Source of the DNA: Streptomyces morookaense
Lineage (GTDB): Bacteria > Actinomycetota > Actinomycetes > Streptomycetales > Streptomycetaceae
Assembly (NCBI RefSeq): GCF_013030945.1
Contig: NZ_JABBXF010000012.1
Location: 1-64,000 of the forward strand
Length of the DNA: 64,000 nucleotides
Reading direction: 5' to 3'
A model generated the notes under the pieces. The model was not told the DNA's origin. It searched no databases and was given only the letters and a program-made list of their open reading frames with translations. The number at the start of each line of letters is the position of its first letter. Position 1 is the stretch's first letter. Made by a program: the position numbers and the translations under genes. Of this stretch, positions 51,288-59,561 are shown piece by piece.

Positions 51288-51493
51288 AACGAGGGTTCCT
51301 CCTCGTGGAGTTGTGTGGGGGATTGCGCGGTGCACGCGCAACAACACCCGGAACAGCGGATGATCCGCGTCCGGGTGCCCACGACCCTGTCAGGCTTGAC
51401 ACGCTCAGATCAAACCTTCACGGGGAGGTGTGAGATAGGCAACGTCGTTGCGTAACTACAAACCCCTTTGAAAGACGGCAATTTGGAAAGGTC

Positions 51494-51518
51494 TTGCGTT
51501 CAACTGCCATGAACGCAA
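51494..51518. terminator. Hairpin between the subtilase and acyl-CoA dehydrogenase genes
   Basis: The perfect 9-bp inverted repeat TTGCGTTCA-N7-TGAACGCAA begins 7 bases past the dehydrogenase stop (51525). It may terminate that gene or act as an operator for the subtilase promoter; symmetry alone cannot tell. A second palindrome, GCAACG-T-CGTTGC, lies at 51439-51451. Confidence 0.45.
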
Positions 51519-51524
51519 AGCACT

Positions 51525-52757
51525 TTAACGGATGGGCACCCCGGAAACCGCCCGGGCGATGACGAGTCGCTGGATCTCGCTCGTGCCCTCAAATACCGTG
51601 TAAATGGCGGCATCCCGGTGCATGCGCTCCACGGGGTATTCGCGGGTGTAGCCGTTGCCGCCCAGGATCTGCATCGCCTGCGCCGTGACGGACTTCGCCG
51701 TCTCCCCCGCGAACAGCTTGGACATCGAACCCTCGGCCGCCGTGAAGGGTTTGCCCGCGGCCGCCATCCAGGACGCGCGCCAGACGAGCAGCCGCGCCGC
51801 GTCGATCCGCGTGCGCATGTCGGCGAGCTGGAAGGCGACGCCCTGGTTGTCGATGATCGGGCGGCCGAACTGCACCCGCGTCTGCGCGTAGTCCAGGGCC
51901 ACTTCGTACGCGGCCCGGGCGGTGCCGACCGCCTGCGCGCCCACGGCGGGGCGGGAGGCCTCGAACGTGGCCATGGCGGCGTTCTTGACACGCTCGCCCC
52001 CGCCGCCCGCGGCGGCGCGCTCACGGGCGCGCGCCAGGCGCTCGTCCAGCTTCTCCTTGCCGCCGAGCAGACAGCTGCCGGGCACCCGCACGTCCCGCAG
52101 GACCACCTCGGCCGTGTGGGAGGCGCGGATGCCGTGCTTCTTGAACTTCTGCCCCTGGGAGAGCCCGGCCGTGCCCGGCGGCACGATGAAGGAGGCGTGG
52201 CCGCGCGGGCCGAGTCCGGGGTCGACGACGGCGACGACCACGTGCACGTTGGCGATGCCGCCGTTCGTGGCCCAGGTCTTGGTGCCGTTGATCACCCACT
52301 CGTCCTTCGCCGCGTCGTACACCGCGCGGGTGCGCATCGCCGCGACGTCCGAGCCGGCGTCGGGCTCGGACGAACAGAAGGCGGCCACCTTCACATCGTC
52401 GGCGTCGCCGTACATCTGCGGGATCCAGGTGCCGATCTGCTCGTCGGTGCCGTTGGCGAGGACACCGACCGCCGCCAGGGCGGTGCCGGCGATCGCCAGG
52501 CCCAGGCCGGCGTCGCCCCAGAAGAGTTCCTCCAGGGCCATGGGGATGCCGAGACCCGTCGGGTCGAAGAACTGCTGGGCGTAGAAGTCGAGCGAGTAGA
52601 GACCGATCTTGGCCGCCTCCTGCACGACGGGCCAGGGGAACTCCTCGCGCTCGTCCCACTCGGCCGCGGCCGGCCGCATCACATCGGCGGCGAAGCCGTG
52701 GATCCAGTCCCGGACGGCTTTCTGATCCTCGTTCAGCTCCAGGGCGAACTCGGCCAT
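51525..52757 (-). CDS. Acyl-CoA dehydrogenase
   Basis: This 410-residue flavoprotein introduces a trans-2 double bond into acyl-CoA thioesters. Domains in order are an N-terminal helical domain ([19 protein letters not shown]), a middle beta domain ([19 protein letters not shown] and [18 protein letters not shown]), and a C-terminal helical domain. The catalytic Glu lies in [13 protein letters not shown] near the C-terminus, with FAD/substrate residues in [22 protein letters not shown]. The ATG at 52757 has GGGAGGGG three bases upstream. It is divergent from a TetR regulator across 184 bases that contain two tandem palindromes, so local control of fatty-acid catabolism is likely. Confidence 0.92.
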   Translation of the reverse strand: MAEFALELNEDQKAVRDWIHGFAADVMRPAAAEWDEREEFPWPVVQEAAKIGLYSLDFYAQQFFDPTGLGIPMALEELFWGDAGLGLAIAGTALAAVGVLANGTDEQIGTWIPQMYGDADDVKVAAFCSSEPDAGSDVAAMRTRAVYDAAKDEWVINGTKTWATNGGIANVHVVVAVVDPGLGPRGHASFIVPPGTAGLSQGQKFKKHGIRASHTAEVVLRDVRVPGSCLLGGKEKLDERLARARERAAAGGGGERVKNAAMATFEASRPAVGAQAVGTARAAYEVALDYAQTRVQFGRPIIDNQGVAFQLADMRTRIDAARLLVWRASWMAAAGKPFTAAEGSMSKLFAGETAKSVTAQAMQILGGNGYTREYPVERMHRDAAIYTVFEGTSEIQRLVIARAVSGVPIR

Positions 52758-52774
52758 GTCCCCTCCCAGCCATC

Positions 52775-52812
52775 GTTACCATCGGTAACGCGAGTATGTT
52801 ACCCGTCGGTAG
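52775..52812. promoter_or_regulatory. Duplicated TetR-type operator
   Basis: A perfect palindrome GTTACC-ATC-GGTAAC lies at 52775-52789 and an imperfect second copy GTTACC-CGT-CGGTAG at 52798-52812, 23 bp apart start to start. They sit just upstream of the acyl-CoA dehydrogenase start and face the divergent TetR gene. The second copy keeps the left half-site and most of the right. Confidence 0.7.
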
Positions 52813-52941
52813 GAGGCGTCAAGAGGCCATCGTCTCCGCCCGCCCCTCGAATCCGTTGCGTGGAGCGGGTGTTACGTTGCGCAGGCGTCATGCACCACGG
52901 GTCGTGACGCCATGAACCACAGGGGCGGGGAGGCACGTCAT

Positions 52942-53586
52942 ATGGAGACCAGCCAGCGGGAAGACCAGCAGCGGGCGGCGGAACAGCGGCGCAAGGAGCT
53001 GCTGGAGGCCGCGGACCGGGTGGTGCTGAGGGACGGGCCGGGGGCGTCGATGAACGCCATCGCGGCCGAGGCGGGGATCACCAAGCCGATCCTCTACCGG
53101 CACTTCGGCGACAAGGGCGGGCTCTACCGGGCGCTCGCCGCGCGGCACACCGAGGCACTGCTGGACGGGCTGCGCGCCGCACTCGACGCGCCCGTCGGCC
53201 GGCGCGAGCGGGTCGAGTCGACGCTCGACACCTATCTCGCGGCCATCGAGGCACGGCCCCAGGTGTACCGCTTCCTGATGCATCCCGCGGAGGAGGAGCC
53301 GCCCTCGGAGCAGGGCTTCGACGTGGGCAAGCACTCCGCGCCGCTGCTCCGGCGGCTGGGCGAGGAACTGGCCGAGGTGATAGCGGAACGGGTCGACCTC
53401 GGCCCGGACGGCGGAGAGCTGGCGCGGGCCTGGGGCCACGGGATCGTGGGCATGATGCACGCCGCCGGCGACTGGTGGCTCCGTGAGCGGCCGTTCCCCC
53501 GCGGGAGGCTGGTGCGGCACCTGGCCGATCTGCTGTGGGGCCGCCTTGCCGTTGCCGGCGACCTGGCCGGGGGGCCGGGGTTCTGA
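52942..53586 (+). CDS. TetR family transcriptional regulator
   Basis: This 214-residue regulator carries a standard N-terminal TetR helix-turn-helix, RKELLEAADRVVLRDGPGASMNAIAAEAGITKPILYRHFGDKGGLYRALAARH, with the recognition helix in KPILYRHFGDKGG. The C-terminal ligand domain is helical, ending in a WWLRERPFPRGRLVRHLADLLWGRL segment. The ATG at 52942 has GGGGAGG eight bases upstream; an in-frame ATG at 52912 is less likely. It is divergent from an acyl-CoA dehydrogenase and the duplicated palindromes between them are its likely operator. A ligand such as an acyl-CoA is a reasonable inference. Confidence 0.9.
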   Translation: METSQREDQQRAAEQRRKELLEAADRVVLRDGPGASMNAIAAEAGITKPILYRHFGDKGGLYRALAARHTEALLDGLRAALDAPVGRRERVESTLDTYLAAIEARPQVYRFLMHPAEEEPPSEQGFDVGKHSAPLLRRLGEELAEVIAERVDLGPDGGELARAWGHGIVGMMHAAGDWWLRERPFPRGRLVRHLADLLWGRLAVAGDLAGGPGF

Positions 53587-53607
53587 ACGGGGGCCTCGCC
53601 CCGTGAC

Positions 53608-53757
53608 GCGCCCCGTAGGGGCGCGGGGAACTGCGCGACAAGTCACGACGCTCCCGCAGTCGAGGTACCCGGGCTGGGCCCCGGACCCCTGGGGTGGTGC
53701 GTCATCTGCGGGTCGGCGGGGGCTGATCGCGCAGTTCCCCGCGCCCCTACGGGGCGC
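53608..53757. repeat. Dispersed GC-rich repeat as a 31-bp perfect inverted pair
   Basis: Two 31-bp arms (53608-53638 and 53727-53757) are exact reverse complements. They contain GCGCCCCGTAGGGGCGC and GGGGAACTGCGCGA. Between them lie further pieces of the same element. It sits between the TetR gene (ends 53586) and the convergent deformylase gene. The right arm overlaps the last codons and stop of the deformylase, so the element probably also serves as a bidirectional terminator. Confidence 0.85.
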
Positions 53758-54316
53758 CGGTGCGCAGCATCTCCGTACGCCCCGCCCACGGCGCCCTGCG
53801 CGCAGCGCGAAGGACGCGCCACCGGCGCATACCGGCGAGCCGGTCCACGTACAGCCCACCCTCCAGGTGGTCGCACTCGTGCTGCAGGCACCGCGCGAAG
53901 AACCCGGTGCCGCGCACCCGCACGGGGTCACCGTCCACGGTGACCCCCTCCACGACGGCCTCGTCGAACCGCTCGGTCCCCGCCTCCAGCCCCGGCAGGG
54001 AAAGGCAGCCCTCGGGCCCGCGCACCGTGATGCCCCCGGTCTCGACCAGCCGCGGGTTCACGATGTGGCCGACGTGGCGCACGTCCTCGTCGTCGGGGCA
54101 GTCGTAGACGAAGACCCGCAGCCCGACCCCGATCTGGTTGGCGGCGAGCCCCACCCCGTTCGCCGCGTACATCGTGGCGAACATGTCCTCGACAAGCCGG
54201 CCCAGGTCCGGGCCGAATGCGGTGACCTCGGCGCAGGAGGCGGCCAGCCCTCGGTCCCCGAGGAGCCTCATGGGTCTGACTTGTCCGGAACTGCCGGGTA
54301 TCGAGCCTCTGCGCAT
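53747..54316 (-). CDS. def: Peptide deformylase
   Basis: This roughly 189-residue metalloenzyme removes the formyl group from new proteins. All three family motifs are present in order: GVGLAANQIG (GxGxAAxQ), EGCLSLPG (Cys metal ligand) and QHECDHLEG (HExxH metal His pair). The C-terminal extension is basic and Arg-rich. I used ATG 54316 (MRRGSIPGSS), but the ATG at 54271 (MRLLGDRGL) would give a more typical length; neither has a strong ribosome site. The last three residues and stop lie inside a copy of the dispersed GC-rich repeat. It is divergent from the murT-gatD operon. Confidence 0.92.
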   Translation of the reverse strand: MRRGSIPGSSGQVRPMRLLGDRGLAASCAEVTAFGPDLGRLVEDMFATMYAANGVGLAANQIGVGLRVFVYDCPDDEDVRHVGHIVNPRLVETGGITVRGPEGCLSLPGLEAGTERFDEAVVEGVTVDGDPVRVRGTGFFARCLQHECDHLEGGLYVDRLAGMRRWRVLRAARRAPWAGRTEMLRTGAP

Positions 54317-54480
54317 GGGCTCAAGAGTACGTTCCTGCAGGCGGCCGGTTCGGGGCCCGGCCGGGATCTCGATAGGCTGATCCCGACCGAGGCCTCCTGG
54401 CCGGCGATTCGGCACGGGGGGAGCGTTCCACCGGCGGACCAGGATCGGGCCCGGCGCGGATGCAAGGAGGATCTAGGACG

Positions 54481-55719
54481 ATGGCAGGCAACACGGGGCC
54501 GATGTCGCCGCGGGCCAAGCTGGCCGTGACGGCGGGCAAGGCTGCTGCGGCGGTGTCTCGGGCCGCGGGGCGCGGCAGCGGATCGGTGATCGGCGGCAAG
54601 GTCGCGCTCAAGCTCGACCCCGACCTGCTGGCCCGGCTGGCGACCCACCTGGACGTGGTCCTGGTGTCCGCCACCAACGGCAAGACCACCACGACCCGGC
54701 TGATCGCCGAGGCGCTGCGGGCCAGCGGACCGGTGGTGTCCAACGCCCTGGGCGCCAACATGCCCGCGGGCATCACCTCCGCCCTGGCCGGCGGCTCGGA
54801 CGCGCGCTACGGCGTGATCGAGGTGGACGAGAAGTACCTGGCGGGCGTCGCGCGCGATGTGAACCCCAAGGCCATAGCGCTGCTGAACCTCTCGCGCGAC
54901 CAGCTCGACCGCGCCGCGGAGACCCGCATGCTGGCCGAGAAGTGGCGCGAGGGCCTGACCGGCACCAAGGCCGTGATCATCGCCAACGCCGACGACCCGC
55001 TGATCGTGTGGGCCGCCTCCTCCTCGCCGAACGTGGTGTGGGTCGCGGTGGGCCAGGAGTGGAAGGACGACGCCTGGTCCTGCCCGTCGTGCGGCGGCGT
55101 GATGCAGCGTCCCGGCGACGACTGGTTCTGCGGCGAGTGCGGCTTCCGCCGGCCCACCCCGAGCTGGGCGCTGTCCGGCGACTACGTGCTCGACCCGCAC
55201 GGCTCGGCGTGGCCGATCCATCTGCAGCTGCCGGGCCGGGCCAACAAGGCCAACGCCACCACCTCCGCCGCCGTGGCCGCCACCTTCGGGGTGCCGCCGC
55301 AGGTCGCGCTGGAGCGGATGTACCAGGTGCAGGCGGTGGCCGGCCGGTACGACACGGTGAACTTCCTGGGCCGCGACGTCCGGCTGCTGCTGGCGAAGAA
55401 CCCGGCCGGCTGGCTGGAGACCTTCTCCCTGATCGACGGCCCCCCGGCCCCGGTGATCCTCTCGGTGAACGCCCGCGGCGCGGACGGCACCGACACCTCC
55501 TGGCTGTGGGACGTCGACTACACCCGGCTCGCCGGGCACCCGATCTTCGTCATCGGCGACCGCAAGCTCGACCTGGCGGTGCGCCTGGAGGTCGCGGGCG
55601 TGGACTTCCGGGTCTGCGAGACCGTGGACGAGGCCGTGCAGTCGGCGCCGCCCGGCCGGATCGAGCTGATCGCCAACTACACGGCGTTCCAGGACGTCCG
55701 CCGCCGCGTCGGCAACTGA
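54481..55719 (+). CDS. murT: Lipid II isoglutaminyl synthase, MurT subunit
   Basis: This 412-residue Mur-ligase-fold protein pairs with GatD to amidate D-isoglutamate in lipid II. The ATP-binding P-loop is VSATNGKTTTTR near residue 62. A Cys4 zinc-ribbon insertion (CPSCGG and CGECGF, around residues 200-225) is typical of actinobacterial MurT. The C-terminal domain holds RYDTVNFLGRDVRLLLAKNPAGW, in the family's Mur-ligase C region. ATG at 54481 has AGGAGG upstream. It is followed 26 bases later by gatD. Confidence 0.93.
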   Translation: MAGNTGPMSPRAKLAVTAGKAAAAVSRAAGRGSGSVIGGKVALKLDPDLLARLATHLDVVLVSATNGKTTTTRLIAEALRASGPVVSNALGANMPAGITSALAGGSDARYGVIEVDEKYLAGVARDVNPKAIALLNLSRDQLDRAAETRMLAEKWREGLTGTKAVIIANADDPLIVWAASSSPNVVWVAVGQEWKDDAWSCPSCGGVMQRPGDDWFCGECGFRRPTPSWALSGDYVLDPHGSAWPIHLQLPGRANKANATTSAAVAATFGVPPQVALERMYQVQAVAGRYDTVNFLGRDVRLLLAKNPAGWLETFSLIDGPPAPVILSVNARGADGTDTSWLWDVDYTRLAGHPIFVIGDRKLDLAVRLEVAGVDFRVCETVDEAVQSAPPGRIELIANYTAFQDVRRRVGN

Positions 55720-55745
55720 AGACCCACCACGGAAGGATTGTGAGC

Positions 55746-56474
55746 ATGAGCCAGAACAGTCTGCGCGTGGTCTGGGTCTACCCCGACCTGCTCAGCACCT
55801 ACGGCGACCAGGGCAACACCCTGGTCCTGGAGCGGCGGGCGCAGCAGCGCCGGCTGGACGTCCAGCGCCTGGACGTCCGTTCCGACCAGCAGATCCCCAC
55901 CTCGGGCGACATCTACCTGATCGGCGGCGGCGAGGACCGCCCGCAGCGGCTGGCCGCCGAGCGGCTGCGCCGCGACGGCGGCCTCAACCGGGCCGTGGCC
56001 AACGGCGCGATCGTCTTCTCGGTCTGCGCCGGCTACCAGATCCTGGGCCACGAGTTCGTCAACGACCTGGGCCGGCGCGAGCAGGGCCTGGGCCTGCTGG
56101 ACGTGATCAGCACCCGCGGCGAGGGCGAGCGCTGCGTCGGCGACGTGCTCGCCGACATCGACCCGCAGCTCAACCTGCCGCCGCTGACCGGGTTCGAGAA
56201 CCACCAGGGCGTCACCCACCTGGGCCCGACGGCCCGCCCGTTCGCCCGGGTCCGCTTCGGCAAGGGCAACGGCACGGGCGACGGCACCGAGGGCGCGTTC
56301 AACGACACGGTCTTCGGCACCTACATGCACGGCCCCGTCATGGCCCGCAACCCGCACATCGCGGACCTGCTGATCAAGCTGGCGCTGGACGTCAACGCCC
56401 TGCCCCCGGTGGACGACCGCTGGTACGAGGCACTCCGCAACGAGCGCATCGCGGCGGCGACACAGCCCGCATGA
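55746..56474 (+). CDS. gatD: Lipid II isoglutaminyl synthase, GatD glutamine amidotransferase subunit
   Basis: This 242-residue class I (triad) glutamine amidotransferase supplies ammonia to MurT. Nucleophile Cys lies in FSVCAGYQILG, following the GGGEDRPQ oxyanion region, and catalytic His in TYMHGPVM. The fold is the CobB/CobQ-like GATase-3 type. Start ATG at 55746, with AAGGA nine bases upstream. It forms a two-gene operon with murT, which is the standard arrangement in Gram-positive bacteria. Confidence 0.92.
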   Translation: MSQNSLRVVWVYPDLLSTYGDQGNTLVLERRAQQRRLDVQRLDVRSDQQIPTSGDIYLIGGGEDRPQRLAAERLRRDGGLNRAVANGAIVFSVCAGYQILGHEFVNDLGRREQGLGLLDVISTRGEGERCVGDVLADIDPQLNLPPLTGFENHQGVTHLGPTARPFARVRFGKGNGTGDGTEGAFNDTVFGTYMHGPVMARNPHIADLLIKLALDVNALPPVDDRWYEALRNERIAAATQPA

Positions 56475-56488
56475 CGGACGGTCGCGGT

Positions 56489-56521
56489 CCCCGCCGCCCA
56501 CTCTGAACTAGGGTGGCGGGG
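56489..56521 (+). terminator. Hairpin after gatD
   Basis: An 11-bp stem (CCCCGCCGCCC with GGGTGGCGGGG, one G-T pair) and an 11-base loop, 15 bases after the gatD stop. It also lies 55 bases before the phosphofructokinase start, so promoter elements may overlap. Confidence 0.55.
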
Positions 56522-56576
56522 ATTCCAGCCGGACGACGGGGTCCGGTCTCCGGCCCTGTTGTGAAGGTTCCCTGTC

Positions 56577-57602
56577 ATGCGCATCGGTGTACTCACCTCC
56601 GGCGGCGACTGCCCCGGACTCAACGCCGTCATCAGGTCCGTCGTGCACCGTGCGGTCGTCGACCACGGTGACGAGGTCGTCGGCTTCCGCGACGGCTGGC
56701 GGGGCCTGCTCGAAGGGGATCACCGGCCGCTCGGCCTGGAGGACGTGGCCGGCATCCTGGCCACCGGCGGCACGATCCTGGGCTCCTCGCGCGTGCAGCC
56801 CGCCCAGCTGCGGGACGGCGTCGAGCGAGCCAAGGAGCACGTCGCCGCCCTCGGCATCGACGCCGTGATCCCGATCGGCGGCGAGGGCACCCTCAAGGCG
56901 GCCCGGCTGCTGTCGGACGCGGGGCTGCCCGTCGTCGGCGTCCCCAAGACGATAGACAACGACATCACCTCCACCGATGTGACCTTCGGCTTCGACACCG
57001 CGGTCGGCGTGGCCACCGACGCCCTGGACCGGCTCAAGACCACCGCCGAGTCGCACCAACGGGTCCTCATCGTCGAGGTGATGGGCCGTCACACGGGCTG
57101 GATCGCCCTCAACTCCGGTATGGCCGCGGGCGCCCACGCCATCGTCGTGCCCGAGCGGCCCTTCGACATCGAGGAACTGGCCGAGGTGGTCGGCAAGCGC
57201 TTCGCCGACGGCAAGCGCTTCGCGATCGTCGTGGTGGCCGAGGGCGCGAAGCCGCGCGAGGGCACGATGGCGTTCGAGACGGGCGGTACGGACGTCTACG
57301 GGCACGAGCGGTTCGCCGGTGTGGCACGGCAGTTGGCCGGCGAGCTGGAGCGGCGGCTCGGCAAGGAGGCCCGTCCGGTCATCCTCGGGCACGTGCAGCG
57401 CGGCGGCACGCCCAGCGCCTACGACAGGGTGCTGGCCACGCGCTTCGGCTGGCACGCGGTGGAGGCGGTGCACCGCAAGGAGTTCGGCATGATGACGGCG
57501 CTGCGCGGCAACGAGATCACGCTGGTGCCACTGGCCGATGCGGTCGCGCAGTTGAAGACGGTGCCGGAGGACCGATACTCCGAGGTCGAGTGCGTGCTGT
57601 GA
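56577..57602 (+). CDS. pfkA: 6-phosphofructokinase
   Basis: This 341-residue glycolytic kinase phosphorylates fructose 6-phosphate. The N-terminal MRIGVLTSGGDCPGLNAVIR contains the nucleotide-binding Gly block, PIGGEGTLKAA is the phosphate-donor loop, PKTIDNDITSTDVTFGFDTA is the F6P/catalytic block (with the conserved TIDND), VMGRHTGWIA and GHVQRGGTPSAYDR finish the sugar-binding site. The GGEGT loop is the form seen in actinobacterial PFKs; ATP versus pyrophosphate use cannot be settled by eye. It is an independent transcription unit. Confidence 0.93.
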   Translation: MRIGVLTSGGDCPGLNAVIRSVVHRAVVDHGDEVVGFRDGWRGLLEGDHRPLGLEDVAGILATGGTILGSSRVQPAQLRDGVERAKEHVAALGIDAVIPIGGEGTLKAARLLSDAGLPVVGVPKTIDNDITSTDVTFGFDTAVGVATDALDRLKTTAESHQRVLIVEVMGRHTGWIALNSGMAAGAHAIVVPERPFDIEELAEVVGKRFADGKRFAIVVVAEGAKPREGTMAFETGGTDVYGHERFAGVARQLAGELERRLGKEARPVILGHVQRGGTPSAYDRVLATRFGWHAVEAVHRKEFGMMTALRGNEITLVPLADAVAQLKTVPEDRYSEVECVL

Positions 57603-57630
57603 GGCCACCCCGCGGCTGATCGCCCGCGAG

Positions 57631-57656
57631 TGCGCCTCTACTCTGGTCGAGGCGCA
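57631..57656 (+). terminator. Hairpin after phosphofructokinase
   Basis: An 8-bp stem TGCGCCTC/GAGGCGCA with a 10-base loop, 28 bases after the pfkA stop and just upstream of the next gene's ribosome site. Confidence 0.5.
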
Positions 57657-57680
57657 TTGGTCCGAATTGGGAGAGAGTGG

Positions 57681-58640
57681 ATGGATCACAGCGGGCATCA
57701 CGGCATGATGATGATGGACATGCCGCCGTTCACGCTGGGACGGGGCCTGGAGTTCAGCGGCGACCCGTTCTTCATGATCGGCAGCCTGCTGGGCCTGGGG
57801 CTCTACGGCTGGGCCGTGGTGCGACTGCGGCGGCGCGGCGACAAGTGGCCGGTCGGCCGGACCGTGGCGTGGGTCCTGGGCGTGCTGTCGGTGGCCCTGG
57901 TGATGTGCACCAAGCTCAACGACTACGGCATGGTCATGTTCAGCGTGCACATGGTGCAGCACATGGTCATCAGCATGCTCTCCCCCATCCTGCTCCTGCT
58001 GGGCGCGCCGGTGACGCTGACGCTGCGCGCGCTGCCGGCGGCGGGCCGCGGCCGCAAGGGCCCGCGCGAGTTGCTGGTCGCCCTGCTGCACAGTCGCTAC
58101 ATGCGCGTCATCACGCACCCGGCGTTCACGATCCCGCTGTTCATCGCGAGCCTCTACGCGCTGTACTTCAGCCCGCTCTTCGACTTCCTGATGGAGACGA
58201 AGACCGGACACATCGCGATGATGGTCCACTTCCTCGCCGTGGGCCTGGTGTTCTTCTGGCCGATCATGGGCGTGGACCCGGGTCCGCACCGGCCGGGCTA
58301 TGTGATGCGGATGCTGGAGCTGTTCGCGGGCATGCCGTTCCACGCGTTCTTCGGCATCGCGCTGATGATGGCGACCCAGCCGATGATCGGCACGTACATG
58401 CACCCGCCGGCCTCGCTGGGCATCGACGCCCTGTCCGACCAGACGGCGGCGGGCGGCATCGCCTGGGCGTTCAGCGAGATCCCCTCGGTCGTGGTGCTGA
58501 TCGCGCTGGTCTACCAGTGGTACCGCTCCGAGCAGCGGCAGGCGAAGCGGAGCGACCGCAACGCGGCCCGGGACGGCGACAAGGAACTGGCGGCCTACAA
58601 CGCCTACCTGGCCTCGCTCCGGGCGCGCGAGCAGCAGTAG
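57681..58640 (+). CDS. CtaG-like (cytochrome c oxidase assembly) membrane protein
   Basis: This 319-residue multi-pass membrane protein of the caa3-type CtaG family is thought to help copper or heme insertion in cytochrome c oxidase. The N-terminus is His/Met-rich (MDHSGHHGMMMMDM), suggesting metal binding. Conserved features follow: FSVHMVQHMVISMLSP in helix 3, MMVHFLAVGLVFFWPIMGVDP and MPFHAFFGIALMM. There are about seven to eight hydrophobic segments and a charged C-terminus. ATG at 57681 has GGGAGAG five bases upstream. A strong terminator follows. Confidence 0.87.
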   Translation: MDHSGHHGMMMMDMPPFTLGRGLEFSGDPFFMIGSLLGLGLYGWAVVRLRRRGDKWPVGRTVAWVLGVLSVALVMCTKLNDYGMVMFSVHMVQHMVISMLSPILLLLGAPVTLTLRALPAAGRGRKGPRELLVALLHSRYMRVITHPAFTIPLFIASLYALYFSPLFDFLMETKTGHIAMMVHFLAVGLVFFWPIMGVDPGPHRPGYVMRMLELFAGMPFHAFFGIALMMATQPMIGTYMHPPASLGIDALSDQTAAGGIAWAFSEIPSVVVLIALVYQWYRSEQRQAKRSDRNAARDGDKELAAYNAYLASLRAREQQ

Positions 58641-58662
58641 GCGGTCACCAGGGTGTGGCGGA

Positions 58663-58704
58663 CGGACCGCGGCAAGGAGACCATGGACTCCTGGCCGCGG
58701 TCCG
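58663..58704 (+). terminator. Long hairpin after the CtaG-like gene
   Basis: An 11-bp perfect stem CGGACCGCGGC/GCCGCGGTCCG with a further 5 bp inside after one mismatch and an 8-base loop, 22 bases after the stop codon. Confidence 0.7.
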
Positions 58705-58711
58705 CGCGTTT

Positions 58712-58725
58712 GTACAGTGCTGTAC
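58712..58725. promoter_or_regulatory. Palindrome upstream of the small membrane protein gene
   Basis: The perfect 14-bp palindrome GTACAG-TG-CTGTAC includes TACA-N4-TGTA, the core seen in BlaI/MecI-type operators. It lies 33 bases before the small gene's start. It may be an operator, but only the symmetry is seen. Confidence 0.35.
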
Positions 58726-58758
58726 GGCTGTGCGGAACCGCAGTTGAGGAGGTGCGGG

Positions 58759-58917
58759 ATGCCCGGCTCGACCAAGGCGATGGCGGTACTGACGGTGGGC
58801 GCGCTGATCGCGGTGACCGCCTATTCCGTCGCGCTCGGCAGCAACGGCTGGCTGTGGTTCACGTGGCTGGTGCTGGGGGCGGCGACGGTGGGGGTCGCGG
58901 TGGCCCGCAGAACGTGA
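58759..58917 (+). CDS. Small membrane protein (52 residues)
   Basis: This 52-residue protein begins MPGSTKAMAV and has two hydrophobic segments, AVLTVGALIAVTAYSVAL and WLWFTWLVLGAATVGVAV, separated by SNGW, ending in a basic ARRT. It would be a two-helix inner-membrane protein. ATG at 58759 has GAGGAGG seven bases upstream. It stands alone between terminators and is of unknown function. The start at 58717 is not supported by a ribosome site. Confidence 0.72.
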   Translation: MPGSTKAMAVLTVGALIAVTAYSVALGSNGWLWFTWLVLGAATVGVAVARRT

Positions 58918-58938
58918 CGCCTCCGGGGGGCTCCGGGG

Positions 58939-59328
58939 TCAGAACCGGAAGACCGGTCCGGTGGCGGCGTCGAGCACGCAGGCGTTGCCGAAGGCCTTCC
59001 GCCAGTGGATGTCCTGCCCGTGCCACTCCCCCTGCGCGGTGGCGATCACCGGGTCCTCCTCCAAGGTGCACGGGTGCGGGTCGCCGCGCAGCGCGTCCGG
59101 CCGCCCGCCGGCCGCGATCAGATCCCGGCAGGCCTCGGCCCCGTGCGGGTGCTTCCCGTGCGCTCCGGGGCAGCCGAGCCGGACACCGCGGATCCAGCTG
59201 TGCTCGGCACCGGAGACGGTCAGCAGGAGCCGCCCCTCCTCCTGCTCGTCGGCCGATGCCGGGACGAGCGGCAGGGCGAGCAGCGCGGTGGCGGTCGCCG
59301 CAGCGGCCGCGGCGGAGCATACGGACAT
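58939..59328 (-). CDS. Subtilisin inhibitor-like (SSI family) secreted protease inhibitor
   Basis: This 129-residue secreted protein has a signal ending around PLVPASA and the SSI fold signatures: RLLLTVSG at the start, LGCPGAHGKHPHGAEAC, then the reactive-site loop PHPCTLEEDPV, and a final AFGNACVLDAATGPVFRF. In SSI the reactive bond is the P1-P1' pair after the Cys-Pro/Thr step; here the P1 residue is Leu and P1' Glu. Four Cys form the two family disulfides. The ATG at 59328 has GGGAGG seven bases upstream. It may protect against or regulate subtilisin-type proteases, including the one at 50-51 kb. Confidence 0.9.
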   Translation of the reverse strand: MSVCSAAAAAATATALLALPLVPASADEQEEGRLLLTVSGAEHSWIRGVRLGCPGAHGKHPHGAEACRDLIAAGGRPDALRGDPHPCTLEEDPVIATAQGEWHGQDIHWRKAFGNACVLDAATGPVFRF

Positions 59329-59561
59329 GGACGGGCCTCCCGGGCACGGGGATACGGATACGGGGTGGTGCGGGGTCGCGGGCCAGGCCACCGCGCGCGG
59401 GCACACCGCGGCAAGCGGCCGCACCGCCCGCGTCGCCCGTCCGGCGGGCGCGGGCCACTCGGTTGGCGGTGGCCGTGTGACCTGCGGAAAAGCCGTCGCG
59501 GTGCGGGGCGGTGGGCCGTACGCTCGGTGCCTTCGACACGGCCCGGGAGGGGAATCCACGG

